NCBI RefSeq assembly: GCF_001675165.1
Contig: NZ_LROS01000005.1
Coordinates: forward strand, 45,262 to 109,261
Source of the DNA: Clostridium ragsdalei P11
GTDB taxonomy: Bacteria; Bacillota; Clostridia; Clostridiales; Clostridiaceae
Direction of reading: 5' to 3'
Length of the DNA stretch: 64,000 bases
Each line of letters begins with the position of its first letter. Within the stretch, counting starts at the first letter, position 1. Positions 47,316 through 56,351 of the stretch are shown here, one piece after another. The notes under the pieces are model-generated. The model was not told where the DNA came from. It searched no databases and was given only the letters and a program-made list of their open reading frames with translations. Made by a program: the position numbers and the translations under genes.

Positions 47316-48620
47316 ATGAAAAATTATGAAATTAAACAGGCTGAAGAACTTATAAATTATATTTACGAAAGTCCAACTTCCTTTCATGCAGTAAAAAATG
47401 CTGTATCTGAACTTAAAAAATTTGGATTTGTAGAAATTAAAGAGGGAGAAGCTTTAAAAATAAAAAAGGGAGGTAAATATTTTGTAACTAAAAATCAATC
47501 TGCCCTTATTGCTTTTACAGTTGGAAAAGGCGAACTTGAAAACGATGGGTTTAGAATAATAGGAGCTCATACTGATTCACCCAGCTTTAGAGTAAAGCCA
47601 AATTCAGACATAGAAGTAGAAGGTGCTTATGTAAAGCTAAATACAGAAGTATACGGAGGCCCAATATTAAATACATGGATGGATAGACCTCTTTCGTTAG
47701 CAGGAAGAGTCGTTTTAAAAAGCAAAGATTCCTTTCATCCTGAGATAAAACTTTTAAACATAAAAAAACCTCTTATGGTAATACCAAACTTAGCAATACA
47801 TATGAATAGAGATATAAATTCAGGTGTTGAACTAAATAGGCAAAAACATATCCTCCCTCTTTTAGCACTAGTAAATGATAAATTCAAACAGGGACATTAC
47901 CTTACTCAAATTATAAGTGAAGAACTTTCAGTACCTGAAGAAGATATATTGGATTTTGACTTATTCCTATATGAATTTGAAAAAGGCAGCATAATAGGCG
48001 CTGACCAGGAATTTATATCCTCAGGAAGACTAGATGATTTAAGCATGGTTTATTCAGGGATAAAAGCAATTTCAAATAGCAAGATTAAAAATACTACAAA
48101 TGTAATGGTCTGCTTTGACAATGAAGAAGTAGGGAGCACCACAAAACAGGGTGCAAATTCACCTATGCTTTTGTCTATATTAGAAAGAATAGCTTTCAAT
48201 CTTGGTAAAAGCAAAGATGATTTTTACAGAGCTATATCAAAATCATTTATAATATCCTGTGATTTGGGTCATGCACTGCATCCAAATTATCAAGAGAAAT
48301 CTGATCCTGTAAACAGACCTATTATAAATAAAGGCCCTATTATAAAGATAAGTGCCAGCCAGAGCTATACTACAGATGCTGTATCCAGTGCCATATATAA
48401 AAATATATGCTGCGAAGCTGGAGTTCCTGTTCAAGTATTTGTGAATCGATCAGATGAAAGAGGAGGTTCAACTATAGGTCCAATATCTTCAAGTCATATA
48501 AACATGACGTCCTTAGACATGGGCTTAGCTATATTATCCATGCATTCCGTAAGAGAATTAGGTGGCATAAAAGATTATGTATATGCTTTAGAATCCTTTA
48601 ATAAATTTTATGATCTATAA
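47316..48620 (+). CDS. M18-family aspartyl aminopeptidase
   Basis: A 434-aa dizinc aminopeptidase. AHTDSPSFRVKP (metal His-Asp), DDLSMVYSG, CFDNEEVGSTTKQGANS (catalytic Glu) and the C-terminal MTSLDMGLAILSMHSVRELGG match M18. Removes N-terminal acidic residues; cytosolic. SD AAGGAGG. It lies 39 bp after apbE. Confidence 0.92.
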   Translation: MKNYEIKQAEELINYIYESPTSFHAVKNAVSELKKFGFVEIKEGEALKIKKGGKYFVTKNQSALIAFTVGKGELENDGFRIIGAHTDSPSFRVKPNSDIEVEGAYVKLNTEVYGGPILNTWMDRPLSLAGRVVLKSKDSFHPEIKLLNIKKPLMVIPNLAIHMNRDINSGVELNRQKHILPLLALVNDKFKQGHYLTQIISEELSVPEEDILDFDLFLYEFEKGSIIGADQEFISSGRLDDLSMVYSGIKAISNSKIKNTTNVMVCFDNEEVGSTTKQGANSPMLLSILERIAFNLGKSKDDFYRAISKSFIISCDLGHALHPNYQEKSDPVNRPIINKGPIIKISASQSYTTDAVSSAIYKNICCEAGVPVQVFVNRSDERGGSTIGPISSSHINMTSLDMGLAILSMHSVRELGGIKDYVYALESFNKFYDL

Positions 48621-48634
48621 TATTTTATGTAACT

Positions 48635-48669
48635 AAAAAAGGTTTTTGGATTTTCCAAAAACCTTTTTT
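48635..48669 (+). terminator. Terminator of the aminopeptidase gene
   Basis: Perfect 16-bp arms (48635-48650 with 48654-48669) and flanking A/T runs. Confidence 0.9.
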
Positions 48670-48676
48670 ACATAAT

Positions 48677-48810
48677 TTATCCGATGACTACCTGCTTTAA
48701 TACTCCAACTTCTCTAAGTTGGAGTATTAAAGCAGGTACGTCCCTGGATAACGATTTCTAAGCATCAGGTGGAGTCAAAACTCCATCTGATGCCAAGAAC
48801 CCTGTTTATC
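48677..48810 (-). repeat. Structured intergenic repeat, copy D (best preserved)
   Basis: Minus strand: GATAAACAGGGTTCTTGG, a hairpin CATCAGATGGAG/CTCCACCTGATG, GCTTAGAAATCGTTATCC, AGGGACGTA, a perfect 21-bp hairpin (48691-48711 with 48716-48736, loop CTCT), and the end GGTAGTCATCGGATAAAT. It directly abuts the stop codon of the chemoreceptor gene (48811-48813) and so would be the 3' end of that transcript. Confidence 0.75.
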
Positions 48811-50832
48811 TTAACATTTAAATTTACTTATCTGCTCATTAAATTTATCTACCATTTCTTCTAGTTGTTCTGAAAGTTTTGCAACACTTTCAGATGAGGC
48901 TAACATTTCCTCTGAAGATGCTGCTATTTCTTCCGATGAAGCTGATGTTTCCTCAGATACGGCAGTCACAGCTTCAACTTTTCCAACAATATCATTCTTG
49001 GAATTATTGGTAGACTCTAAAGATTCATTCACATCTTTAACTAGTGGTCTAATGGTCTGTATGGAAGAAGTCATTTCTTCAAAAGAATTTATAGTTTTAT
49101 CTACTATAACAGTTTGATTTTCAACTAAATTCTTAACTTTATTTGAAGTAGACATTACTTCTTTAGTCTCAATGCTTATTGATTTAACAAGTGATTGTAT
49201 CTGGCCAGTTGATTCCTTGGACTGTTCTGCAAGTAATCTAACTTCTTCAGCTACAACAGAAAAACCCTTTCCTGCTTCCCCTGCCCTTGATGCTTCAATT
49301 GCCGCATTCAGTGCTAGAAGATTGGTTTGTTCTGATATGTCATTTATCACTTCAGTTATATTTCCAACTTTTGAAACACTATCATTTAAGCTATCAATCT
49401 TTCCTGTAACTTTTTCAAATGACGTTTTTACATCTCCTATTGATTGTAGAAGCAGCTTTACCTGTTCTTTTCCATTATCAGCTTTACTTCTTGTTATCTT
49501 GGAGCTATCATTGACATTTGAAAGCTTTCCGGATATATTTTCAAATTCTTTTTCAAACTTATCTACAACATTTGACACAAAAATTAAATCTTGTGACTGC
49601 TGTGTAGTTCCCTTTGCTACTTCCTGTATAGCATTTGCAACTTCATTTGCAGCACCAGTCATATGTTCTGCACTGGTATTCAAATCATCAGACATTGATC
49701 TTATATTTATTGAATTTTCTCTTATAGAACCTATAGTATTTTTTAAACTTTCACTCATATTTTTAAAGCTGCGTGCTAATACCCCAATCTCACCTTTACT
49801 ATTTACAGTTATTTTACTGTCTAAATCACCATTTTCTATTTTTTTAGCAGCAGTAACCAATTCTTCTAAAGGAGATGTTATACCCTTAGATATCTTAATC
49901 AGTATAATTACAGCTACAGTAAAACACATAAGTGATAAAATTATTATAATTGCTATAGTAGTATAAACTGTCTTATGTACATTTTCCATGGACATACCTA
50001 CATCTACTGCTCCTATGGTTATACCATTTTTAGCTATAGGTATTAGTATATCATAAACTGGTATTTTCCCTTTATACTTATACTCTGAAAAATAAGTTTT
50101 TCCATCTACAGCAGCAGTTTTACTTCCTATATCATGTACAGTCATACCCACTCTGCTTTTATCACTATGAGCTATAATTTTTAAGTTTTTATTTACAAAC
50201 AAAGCATATACAATACTTTTGTCTTTAACTATATTTTCCAAAACGTTTTGTGTTTCAAGACTTGAAGTTAATTTTTGAACTTTATTTGCCAAAATTCCTA
50301 TTTGTATAATTCCTCCATCGGATTTTCTAATACTTCCATATTTATAATAATTGTTGGATTCAGCACTTTTTCTAATATTTTCTATTGATATATCTTTATT
50401 TCCCTTTAGTACTTTATAAGAATCAGTTTTACTGTCAAATACAAAATTAATACTTGATGTTAGATTTGAATATATTACTTTTCCAGATGGATCAGTAGAA
50501 TTTATTTCATCTACATCAAACTGTTTTGCAATGGATGTTAGATAATCATTATTAATTTTATCAGAATTGTTTACTAAAAAACTTCCTAGTGTCCTTATTC
50601 TAGTGTCTATAGAATTATTCAACTCATCTATAGAATTATTGTTTCTTTCTAATTCAGCACCAATTTCATTTGCTATACTCATTCCATCTGTTTTTGTCTG
50701 TAATAATATTTTATTTCTTGCTATTCCTATAGATACACATGCAATAATAGTTATAACTATAAAAATTATTGCTGCAGGCACAGCTAATATTTTAAATTTT
50801 ACAGAATCCTTTAGTTTATTAGCATCTTGCAT
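48811..50832 (-). CDS. Methyl-accepting chemotaxis protein, membrane type
   Basis: A 673-aa chemoreceptor. TM1 is ~residues 12-34 and an extracellular Cache-like sensor is ~35-290 ([53 protein letters not shown], in parts). TM2 (~295-320) and HAMP are followed by the signalling hairpin tip [39 protein letters not shown] (parts). I place the start at ATG 50832, nine bases after AAGGGG. Ligand unknown. Confidence 0.92.
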   Translation of the reverse strand: MQDANKLKDSVKFKILAVPAAIIFIVITIIACVSIGIARNKILLQTKTDGMSIANEIGAELERNNNSIDELNNSIDTRIRTLGSFLVNNSDKINNDYLTSIAKQFDVDEINSTDPSGKVIYSNLTSSINFVFDSKTDSYKVLKGNKDISIENIRKSAESNNYYKYGSIRKSDGGIIQIGILANKVQKLTSSLETQNVLENIVKDKSIVYALFVNKNLKIIAHSDKSRVGMTVHDIGSKTAAVDGKTYFSEYKYKGKIPVYDILIPIAKNGITIGAVDVGMSMENVHKTVYTTIAIIIILSLMCFTVAVIILIKISKGITSPLEELVTAAKKIENGDLDSKITVNSKGEIGVLARSFKNMSESLKNTIGSIRENSINIRSMSDDLNTSAEHMTGAANEVANAIQEVAKGTTQQSQDLIFVSNVVDKFEKEFENISGKLSNVNDSSKITRSKADNGKEQVKLLLQSIGDVKTSFEKVTGKIDSLNDSVSKVGNITEVINDISEQTNLLALNAAIEASRAGEAGKGFSVVAEEVRLLAEQSKESTGQIQSLVKSISIETKEVMSTSNKVKNLVENQTVIVDKTINSFEEMTSSIQTIRPLVKDVNESLESTNNSKNDIVGKVEAVTAVSEETSASSEEIAASSEEMLASSESVAKLSEQLEEMVDKFNEQISKFKC

Positions 50833-51082
50833 AAAAATCATCCCCTTTGTATGATTTTTTTCGTAATAAATTATGCAAGCATTATAGCAAAAAGTAAAAT
50901 AACACAATTATAAATATTAAAAATATTCTCTATTTGTTGAGATATATTAATATGTGCTTAAGAAAATGTCCATAACTTATTTAATACATAATTAATTATT
51001 CCAGTAATAATGGTATCTTATGGTACGTATTTTTGTCAAAAACAAGCTTATACTATAATTAAAATTTCTAGGAGGTAACGTT

Positions 51083-51418
51083 ATGAACAATTTAATGAAG
51101 AACATAGAATTTTCAAAGGTGCTTAATTTGAAAGATCTTATCTCTTACCAAGAAGGTCAAGTTATAAGCAAAACTATAGCACAAATACCTACTTCAAATA
51201 TTACTTTATTCTCACTAGACAAAGGTGAAGGTATAAGCACACATGTGACTTCTGGTGACGCTATGGTTCAAATACTAGATGGTACAGCTGAAATTACAAT
51301 AGATGATAATGTTTTTATTTTAAAATCAGGTGAAGCTATAATAATGCCTTCTGACATTCCCCATGGATTAAAAGCTGTAGAAAAATTTAAAATGCTTTTA
51401 ACTGTAGTAAAACATTAA
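51083..51418 (+). CDS. Small cupin-domain protein
   Basis: A 111-aa single cupin barrel. GEGISTHVTSGDAMVQILDGTAEITIDD and IMPSDIPHGLKAVEKFKMLL hold the two cupin motifs (split here), with metal-ligand His in the second. These proteins often bind metals or act as sensors. A TATAAT at about 51053 and SD AGGAGG precede the ATG. The decayed LysR gene lies convergently downstream. Confidence 0.75.
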   Translation: MNNLMKNIEFSKVLNLKDLISYQEGQVISKTIAQIPTSNITLFSLDKGEGISTHVTSGDAMVQILDGTAEITIDDNVFILKSGEAIIMPSDIPHGLKAVEKFKMLLTVVKH

Positions 51419-51424
51419 ATAATT

Positions 51425-51735
51425 TTATACCTTAAAAGTTTTTAAAAAATGTCTGGCTGCTGAGGACAAATACTGATTTTTCATCCATATTATAGCTGTC
51501 TGTGTTTCCACAGAAGCTAGTTTAATTTTTTTATAATTGAAATTTGAATTGGGAATAAGTCCAATAGCAGCCTCAGGTACAACAGCTGTTCCTATCCCAC
51601 TACTTGCCCATAATAATAAATTTCAACTTCTATTATTCCTCTCTTTAGTAGCTCTAATACTCTATAGTATCTTCATCCCATATTTCAAAATCAATACCTT
51701 AATATTTTTTATAAGACTTCTAAATTCTCTTATGA
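51425..51735 (-). pseudogene. Decayed LysR-family regulator (fragment)
   Basis: Minus-strand frames give, in succession, GIDFEIWDEDTI, then RVLELLKRGIIEVEI, then WASSGIGTAVVPEAAIGL running to SAARHFLKTFKV and a stop at 51427-51425. These are consecutive pieces of an LTTR effector domain in different frames, with a missing central part and no HTH. At least two frameshifts and an internal deletion are needed. It lies about 0.8 kb from the nitrogenase-like operon. Confidence 0.75.
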
Positions 51736-51739
51736 TGCT

Positions 51740-52249
51740 CTATTGCAACTTAACTAACTTTACAACGTAACTTAATAAGCTGGATGGTTTTTCTCCTTCA
51801 TAAAAATAGTAAGATAAAACATCATCAAACCATATTACTACAATACTTAATACATACCAGTAAATACTGTTTTTTAAACATATTTGTCCCATAAAGTTAA
51901 ATTTCTCTTGTGAATAGTCCCACAAATTGAAATGCAAATATAAATTAAAAAATACTCCTGTAAGTAGTTCCACTATACAAATTAAAGAACCTCCCATTAT
52001 AACCTGCTGCCACATTTTTAAGTTATAATATTCAGGTCTATCATTCAAACTTCCAATTAATGCAGCACATAATCCTCCTATAGGAAACATCCAAAGGGAA
52101 GTCCACCCACATAAACTCCATTTACATATACCACTAAAACCTGTTAATGCACCACAGCATGCTCTAGAAATTATCTCTACATTTAAATAAATACTTCCGA
52201 ATATGAAAAAATGGATTATCTTGTTTTTTTTATATTTCAAACAAAACAC
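51740..52249 (-). CDS. Putative ABC-transporter permease-like membrane protein (PF06541 type)
   Basis: A 169-aa protein with four or five hydrophobic segments. GGSLICIVELLTGVFFNLYLHFNLWDYSQEKFNFMGQICLKNSIYWYVLS (in parts) is the signature of the clostridial CmpB-like membrane family. No ATPase partner is adjacent. Function unknown. It is divergent from the nitrogenase-like operon and shares its 300-bp intergenic region. Confidence 0.7.
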   Translation of the reverse strand: MFCLKYKKNKIIHFFIFGSIYLNVEIISRACCGALTGFSGICKWSLCGWTSLWMFPIGGLCAALIGSLNDRPEYYNLKMWQQVIMGGSLICIVELLTGVFFNLYLHFNLWDYSQEKFNFMGQICLKNSIYWYVLSIVVIWFDDVLSYYFYEGEKPSSLLSYVVKLVKLQ

Positions 52250-52463
52250 CTCTCATGTATAAGTCCATATACTAGTTTGTTCTATTTAATTTCTTCTTAT
52301 TACTTTTTGTTATACACATTAAACTTTTAGTTGTTAATATCTAAAATTAAGTTGTTTTTAAAATATAAATATCTGCTGTACAATTTAATTGTAAACGTAT
52401 TATATTAATTCCTACAATTTTAATGGACAATCAATTCTAAGCTGTAATTAGATTTATCATAGT

Positions 52464-52502
52464 ATGAAAAACCCCAAATCTTTTTCATGTCTAAATTATA
52501 AT
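52464..52502 (+). promoter_or_regulatory. Nitrogenase-like operon promoter with dyad in the -35 region
   Basis: A consensus TATAAT (52497-52502) has no good -35 hexamer. ATGAAAAA (52464-52471) and TTTTTCAT (52481-52488) form a perfect 8-bp dyad where the -35 should be. That layout suits an activator-dependent promoter or an operator. No sigma-54 -24/-12 motif was seen. The rest of 52250-52463 is AT-rich with nothing recognised. Confidence 0.5.
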
Positions 52503-52549
52503 ATTAAATTTTATTTCTATACTTAGAAAACCTGAAAGGGGGAATATAA

Positions 52550-54022
52550 GTGAGTATCAACACAAAATCATCAGAAGTTGAAATTAGAGAATCACGATTA
52601 GGTTCAAATAATGAATTCAAAGGAACTGCTAGGGAGTTATGTGACAAATCCACACAAAATAAGTTTTGTGGAAGAAAACGTTCCTTCACTCAATGTACTG
52701 AATGTAGTTCAAGTAGAGCATTGTCTATGCTTGTAATGATAAGAGATTCTGCAATAATAAACCATGCCCCACTAGGATGTAGTGCGGATTTCGCCGAGTT
52801 TAATTTTACTAATAGAGGAGAACAGATAAGAAGGAAACTACCTTTAAAAAATGTAAATTTATTGAGCACAAATCTTGAAGAAAAAGATATGATTTATGGT
52901 GGAGGAGCAAAGCTAGAGGCAACTATAAGGAATGCATATATAAGATTTAAACCAAAAGCAATATTTGTAACAACCTCTTGTGCATCCAGTATCATCGGAG
53001 ATGATGTGTCAGGTATAACTGATAAACTAGAAAGTGAATTAGGTATACCGGTTGTATACATTTCCTGTGAAGGTTTTAAATCTAAAATATGGGCAACGGG
53101 ATTTGACTCTGCTTTTCATGGGATTATCAGAAAAATAGTCAAGCCACCTGTTAAAAAGGAAAAGAAGTTAGTTAATGTTATAAATTTTTGGGGTAGCGAC
53201 GTATTTACTGATTTGTTTAGACGAATAGGTCTTAAGCCTAATTATATTGTACCCTTTACCACTATTGAGCAATTAGAGAAAATATCCGAAGCTGCTGCCA
53301 CAGTAGAAGTTTGCCCTACTCTAGGTACCTATCTAGCTGCAGCTTTAGAACAAGAATATGGAGTTCCAGAGGTAAAATCACCACCTCCCTATGGTCTTAA
53401 AGCTTCAGATCAATTTTTTAGGGAACTTGGGAAGGTAACCCATAAAGAAAGAGAAGTTGAAATACTTATAAAACAAGAAAGAAAAAGAATTTCAGAAGAA
53501 CTTGAAGAATTAAGAGATAAATTGAAAGGTAAAAAAGTTTATGTATGTGCTGGAGCTGCCCATGGACATAGTTTACTAGGACTGATGAATGATCTTGGAA
53601 TGAATGTTGTTGGTGCAGGAATATTCCATCATGATCCCCACTATGACAATGGAAATAAAAAATGTGATGTTTTAAAATATGTAGTTGACAATTATGGAGA
53701 TATTAAAAACTTTAATGTTTGCAATAAACAAGTCTTTGAATTGGTGAATACATTAAATAAATTAAAGCCAGATGTATTAATTGTACGGCACGGTAGTTTA
53801 TCGGCTTGGGGTGTAAACCTTGGAATACCAACATTATTAATTGGAGATGAACAATTTGGTATAAGCTATCAAGGAATCTTGAACTATGGTAATAAAATTT
53901 TAGACACTCTTGCAACTAAGGAATTCGTAAGCAATATTGCTGCTCATTCAGAACTTCCATATACTAGCTGGTGGATGAATCAAGATCCTCAAACATTTTT
54001 AGGGAGGGAGAAAATTGAATAA
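52550..54022 (+). CDS. Nitrogenase component 1-like protein, NifD-like subunit
   Basis: 490 aa, with the overall NifD/E fold pattern. Expected P-cluster cysteines: C49 or C52 (FTQCTECSSS), C77 (INHAPLGCSAD) and C144 (TTSCASSIIGDD). A cofactor-type cysteine, C255, sits in VEVCPTLGTYLAAALEQEYGVP, aligned to NifD Cys275. The NifD cofactor His442 region aligns with LLIGDEQFGISYQG, where that position is Gly. NifD His195 and Val70 positions also differ. It therefore probably holds a P-cluster-like and a cofactor-like cluster but differs at the active site. GTG start with AAAGGGGG upstream. Overlaps the next gene by 8 bp. Confidence 0.85.
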   Translation: MSINTKSSEVEIRESRLGSNNEFKGTARELCDKSTQNKFCGRKRSFTQCTECSSSRALSMLVMIRDSAIINHAPLGCSADFAEFNFTNRGEQIRRKLPLKNVNLLSTNLEEKDMIYGGGAKLEATIRNAYIRFKPKAIFVTTSCASSIIGDDVSGITDKLESELGIPVVYISCEGFKSKIWATGFDSAFHGIIRKIVKPPVKKEKKLVNVINFWGSDVFTDLFRRIGLKPNYIVPFTTIEQLEKISEAAATVEVCPTLGTYLAAALEQEYGVPEVKSPPPYGLKASDQFFRELGKVTHKEREVEILIKQERKRISEELEELRDKLKGKKVYVCAGAAHGHSLLGLMNDLGMNVVGAGIFHHDPHYDNGNKKCDVLKYVVDNYGDIKNFNVCNKQVFELVNTLNKLKPDVLIVRHGSLSAWGVNLGIPTLLIGDEQFGISYQGILNYGNKILDTLATKEFVSNIAAHSELPYTSWWMNQDPQTFLGREKIE

Positions 54023-55418
54023 TAATAATGATGATAATCAGCGTTCAGAAAAATGGAATTCTACCTTATTCTGGTGGCGTAATAATACAAATAATATAGT
54101 TGAACAACCCCGGCATTTTTGTGCACTAGGATGCCAACAGACTGTAGCTGCTATTAAGAAAGCTATTCCTATAGTTCATTCAGGCCCTGGATGTTCATAT
54201 AAACTCTTCCGTGGATTAAGCACATCATCAGGCTATCAAGGAGTAGGATATTCTGGTGGAAGCTCCGTTCCTTGTACTAATTCGACAGAAAAAGAAGTAA
54301 TATTTGGTGGAGAAAGTAGATTAAAAGAAGTAATAGATGGAGCATTAAAAGTTTTAAAAGGAGATCTATTTGTTGTTTTAACTGGATGTACAGCTGATAT
54401 TGTAGGTGATGATGTAAAACATATAGTTAAGGAATATCAGCAAAAAGATATTCCAATAGTTTTTGCAGAAACCGGCGGATTTAAAGGAACTAATTACAAG
54501 GGTCATGAGTTAGTAATTGAAGCTATAATAAATCAATTTATTGGTGATGTTGAAGTAAAAAAAGAAAAACGATTAGTAAATGTTTTCGCATCAATTCCCT
54601 ATCAGGATAGCTTTTGGTCTGGAAATTTAGCTAAAATAAAGCATCTGTTAGAAGCAACAGGTTTAAAGGTAAATATACTTTTTGGGCCAGAATCTGGAGG
54701 AGTTAAAGAATGGAAAACCATTCCTAATGCAGAGTTTAATTTAGTACTATCTCCCTGGGTAGGATTGAAAACTGCCAAACTGCTTAAAACTAAATATAAA
54801 ACTCCTTATTTCCATTACCCCGTTGTGCCTATAGGAGCAAGTGAAACTAGTAAATTTCTAAGACAAGTAGGAGAATTTGCAGGACTCGATAAATCAAGAA
54901 TTGAAAGTCTAATTAAAAAAGAAGAAAAAAATTTTTACTACTACATAGAGAGAGCTATTGATTTTTTTACTGAATTTCGCTTTAGTATGCCAGATAGATT
55001 TTTTAATATAAACGACTCTTTTTATGCACTTGGCATTAGTAAATTTTTGCCAAATGGACTCGGCATTCTTCCTGGAGAACAATACATTACAGAAGATACA
55101 CCTAAAGAATATCAAGAATTTATAATAAATCAATTTAAACACTTGTCAAAAAATACTTCATCTAAAGTAATCTTTGAAATTGATGGAGGCAAAATATCTC
55201 ATAAATTAAAAGAATATGATTATGATGGACATACTCCTCTAATTTTAGGTAGCTCCTGGGATATTGATATAGCTCGACATCAAAATGGATTTTGGTTAAA
55301 TATATCTTTGCCGGTTATGCACAGATTGGTTTTAGATAGAAGCTATATTGGATACAGCGGAGGACTTCGATTGGCAGAAGATATATACGACAGCATTTTA
55401 GGAACATATAAGTACTAA
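54015..55418 (+). CDS. Nitrogenase component 1-like protein, NifK-like subunit
   Basis: 467 aa, partner of the preceding subunit. P-cluster-type cysteines: C36 (RHFCALGC), C60 (VHSGPGC) and C125 (VVLTGCTADIVGDD), with NifK-like spacing. The N terminus is Asn/Asp-rich and lacks the long NifK extension. Start is TTG with GGGAGGGAG upstream; its first codons overlap the upstream stop, so the two subunits are translationally coupled. An a2b2 complex reduced by the NifH-like protein is expected by homology. Confidence 0.85.
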   Translation: MNNNNDDNQRSEKWNSTLFWWRNNTNNIVEQPRHFCALGCQQTVAAIKKAIPIVHSGPGCSYKLFRGLSTSSGYQGVGYSGGSSVPCTNSTEKEVIFGGESRLKEVIDGALKVLKGDLFVVLTGCTADIVGDDVKHIVKEYQQKDIPIVFAETGGFKGTNYKGHELVIEAIINQFIGDVEVKKEKRLVNVFASIPYQDSFWSGNLAKIKHLLEATGLKVNILFGPESGGVKEWKTIPNAEFNLVLSPWVGLKTAKLLKTKYKTPYFHYPVVPIGASETSKFLRQVGEFAGLDKSRIESLIKKEEKNFYYYIERAIDFFTEFRFSMPDRFFNINDSFYALGISKFLPNGLGILPGEQYITEDTPKEYQEFIINQFKHLSKNTSSKVIFEIDGGKISHKLKEYDYDGHTPLILGSSWDIDIARHQNGFWLNISLPVMHRLVLDRSYIGYSGGLRLAEDIYDSILGTYKY

Positions 55419-55485
55419 ATAATTATACCTTACAAAAAGGACTGTATTTTATTAAAGTTTTAACTTATTTATGGGAGTGAATGAA

Positions 55486-56334
55486 ATGACAAAAAAAATA
55501 AAGTCAATTGCAATATATGGTAAGGGCGGTATAGGTAAATCTACCACAACTTCAAATATCAGTGCAGCACTATCTAAAATGGGTTATAAAGTAATGCAAT
55601 TTGGTTGTGATCCTAAAAGCGATTCAACAAACACATTGAGAAATGGTAATTACATTCCTACCGTTTTAGATACACTACGAGAAAAAGATAAAGTAGATGC
55701 ACATGATGTAATTTTTGAGGGTTTCAATGGAGTCTACTGTGTAGAATCAGGAGGTCCATGTCCCGGAGTAGGCTGTGCAGGTAGAGGTATCATTACCGCA
55801 GTACAATTTTTTAAACAACAAAGAATTTTCGAGGAATTGGATTTAGATTATATAATATATGACGTTTTAGGTGATGTCGTATGCGGCGGCTTTGCAATGC
55901 CAATACGAGAGGGAATAGCAGAACATGTATTTACGGTTTCCTCCTCAGATTTCATGTCTATATATGCGTCTAATAATTTGTTTAAAGGTATTAAAAAATA
56001 TTCTAATTCTGATGGAGCATTACTTGGCGGTATTATAGGAAATTCTATTAACAAACCTTATGACAAAAAAATACTTGATGCTTTTGCAGAAAAAACAAAT
56101 ACACAGGTAATCGAATATATACCAAGGTCAATTACCGTTACACACAGCGAACTTCAAGGTAAAACTACCATTGAAGATGCCCCGGATTCCGATCAAGCTA
56201 AAATTTATACTAGATTAGCTAAAAAAATAGCAGTTCATACTGAATCAAAAGTGCCTTCCCCTCTAGGTATTCAAGAACTAAGAGATTGGGGTAAGCAATT
56301 AGCAAATTATTTACTGAAACAAGAAAATCAATAG
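55486..56334 (+). CDS. NifH-like iron protein (dinitrogenase reductase-type ATPase)
   Basis: 282 aa from ATG 55486; an upstream in-frame ATG at 55471 has no SD of its own, whereas GGGAG is placed for 55486. P-loop GKGGIGKST (~residues 12-20), 4Fe-4S cysteines C97 (PGVGCAGRG) and C133 (GDVVCGGFAMP), and the switch region DPKSDST. Nitrogenase NifH reads PEPG before C97; this one reads PCPG, adding C92. It would donate electrons to the D/K-like subunits with ATP hydrolysis. Confidence 0.9.
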   Translation: MTKKIKSIAIYGKGGIGKSTTTSNISAALSKMGYKVMQFGCDPKSDSTNTLRNGNYIPTVLDTLREKDKVDAHDVIFEGFNGVYCVESGGPCPGVGCAGRGIITAVQFFKQQRIFEELDLDYIIYDVLGDVVCGGFAMPIREGIAEHVFTVSSSDFMSIYASNNLFKGIKKYSNSDGALLGGIIGNSINKPYDKKILDAFAEKTNTQVIEYIPRSITVTHSELQGKTTIEDAPDSDQAKIYTRLAKKIAVHTESKVPSPLGIQELRDWGKQLANYLLKQENQ

Positions 56335-56351
56335 CATGGGGAGAAAATATT

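Noticed and set aside
49172..49966. Long plus-strand ORF (264 aa) antisense to the chemoreceptor gene
   Set aside because: It is the complement of the conserved signalling domain, Ser-rich as expected from an antisense frame.
51537..51770. Plus-strand ORF of 77 aa
   Set aside because: It overlaps the decayed LysR gene on the other strand and has no SD or recognisable features.
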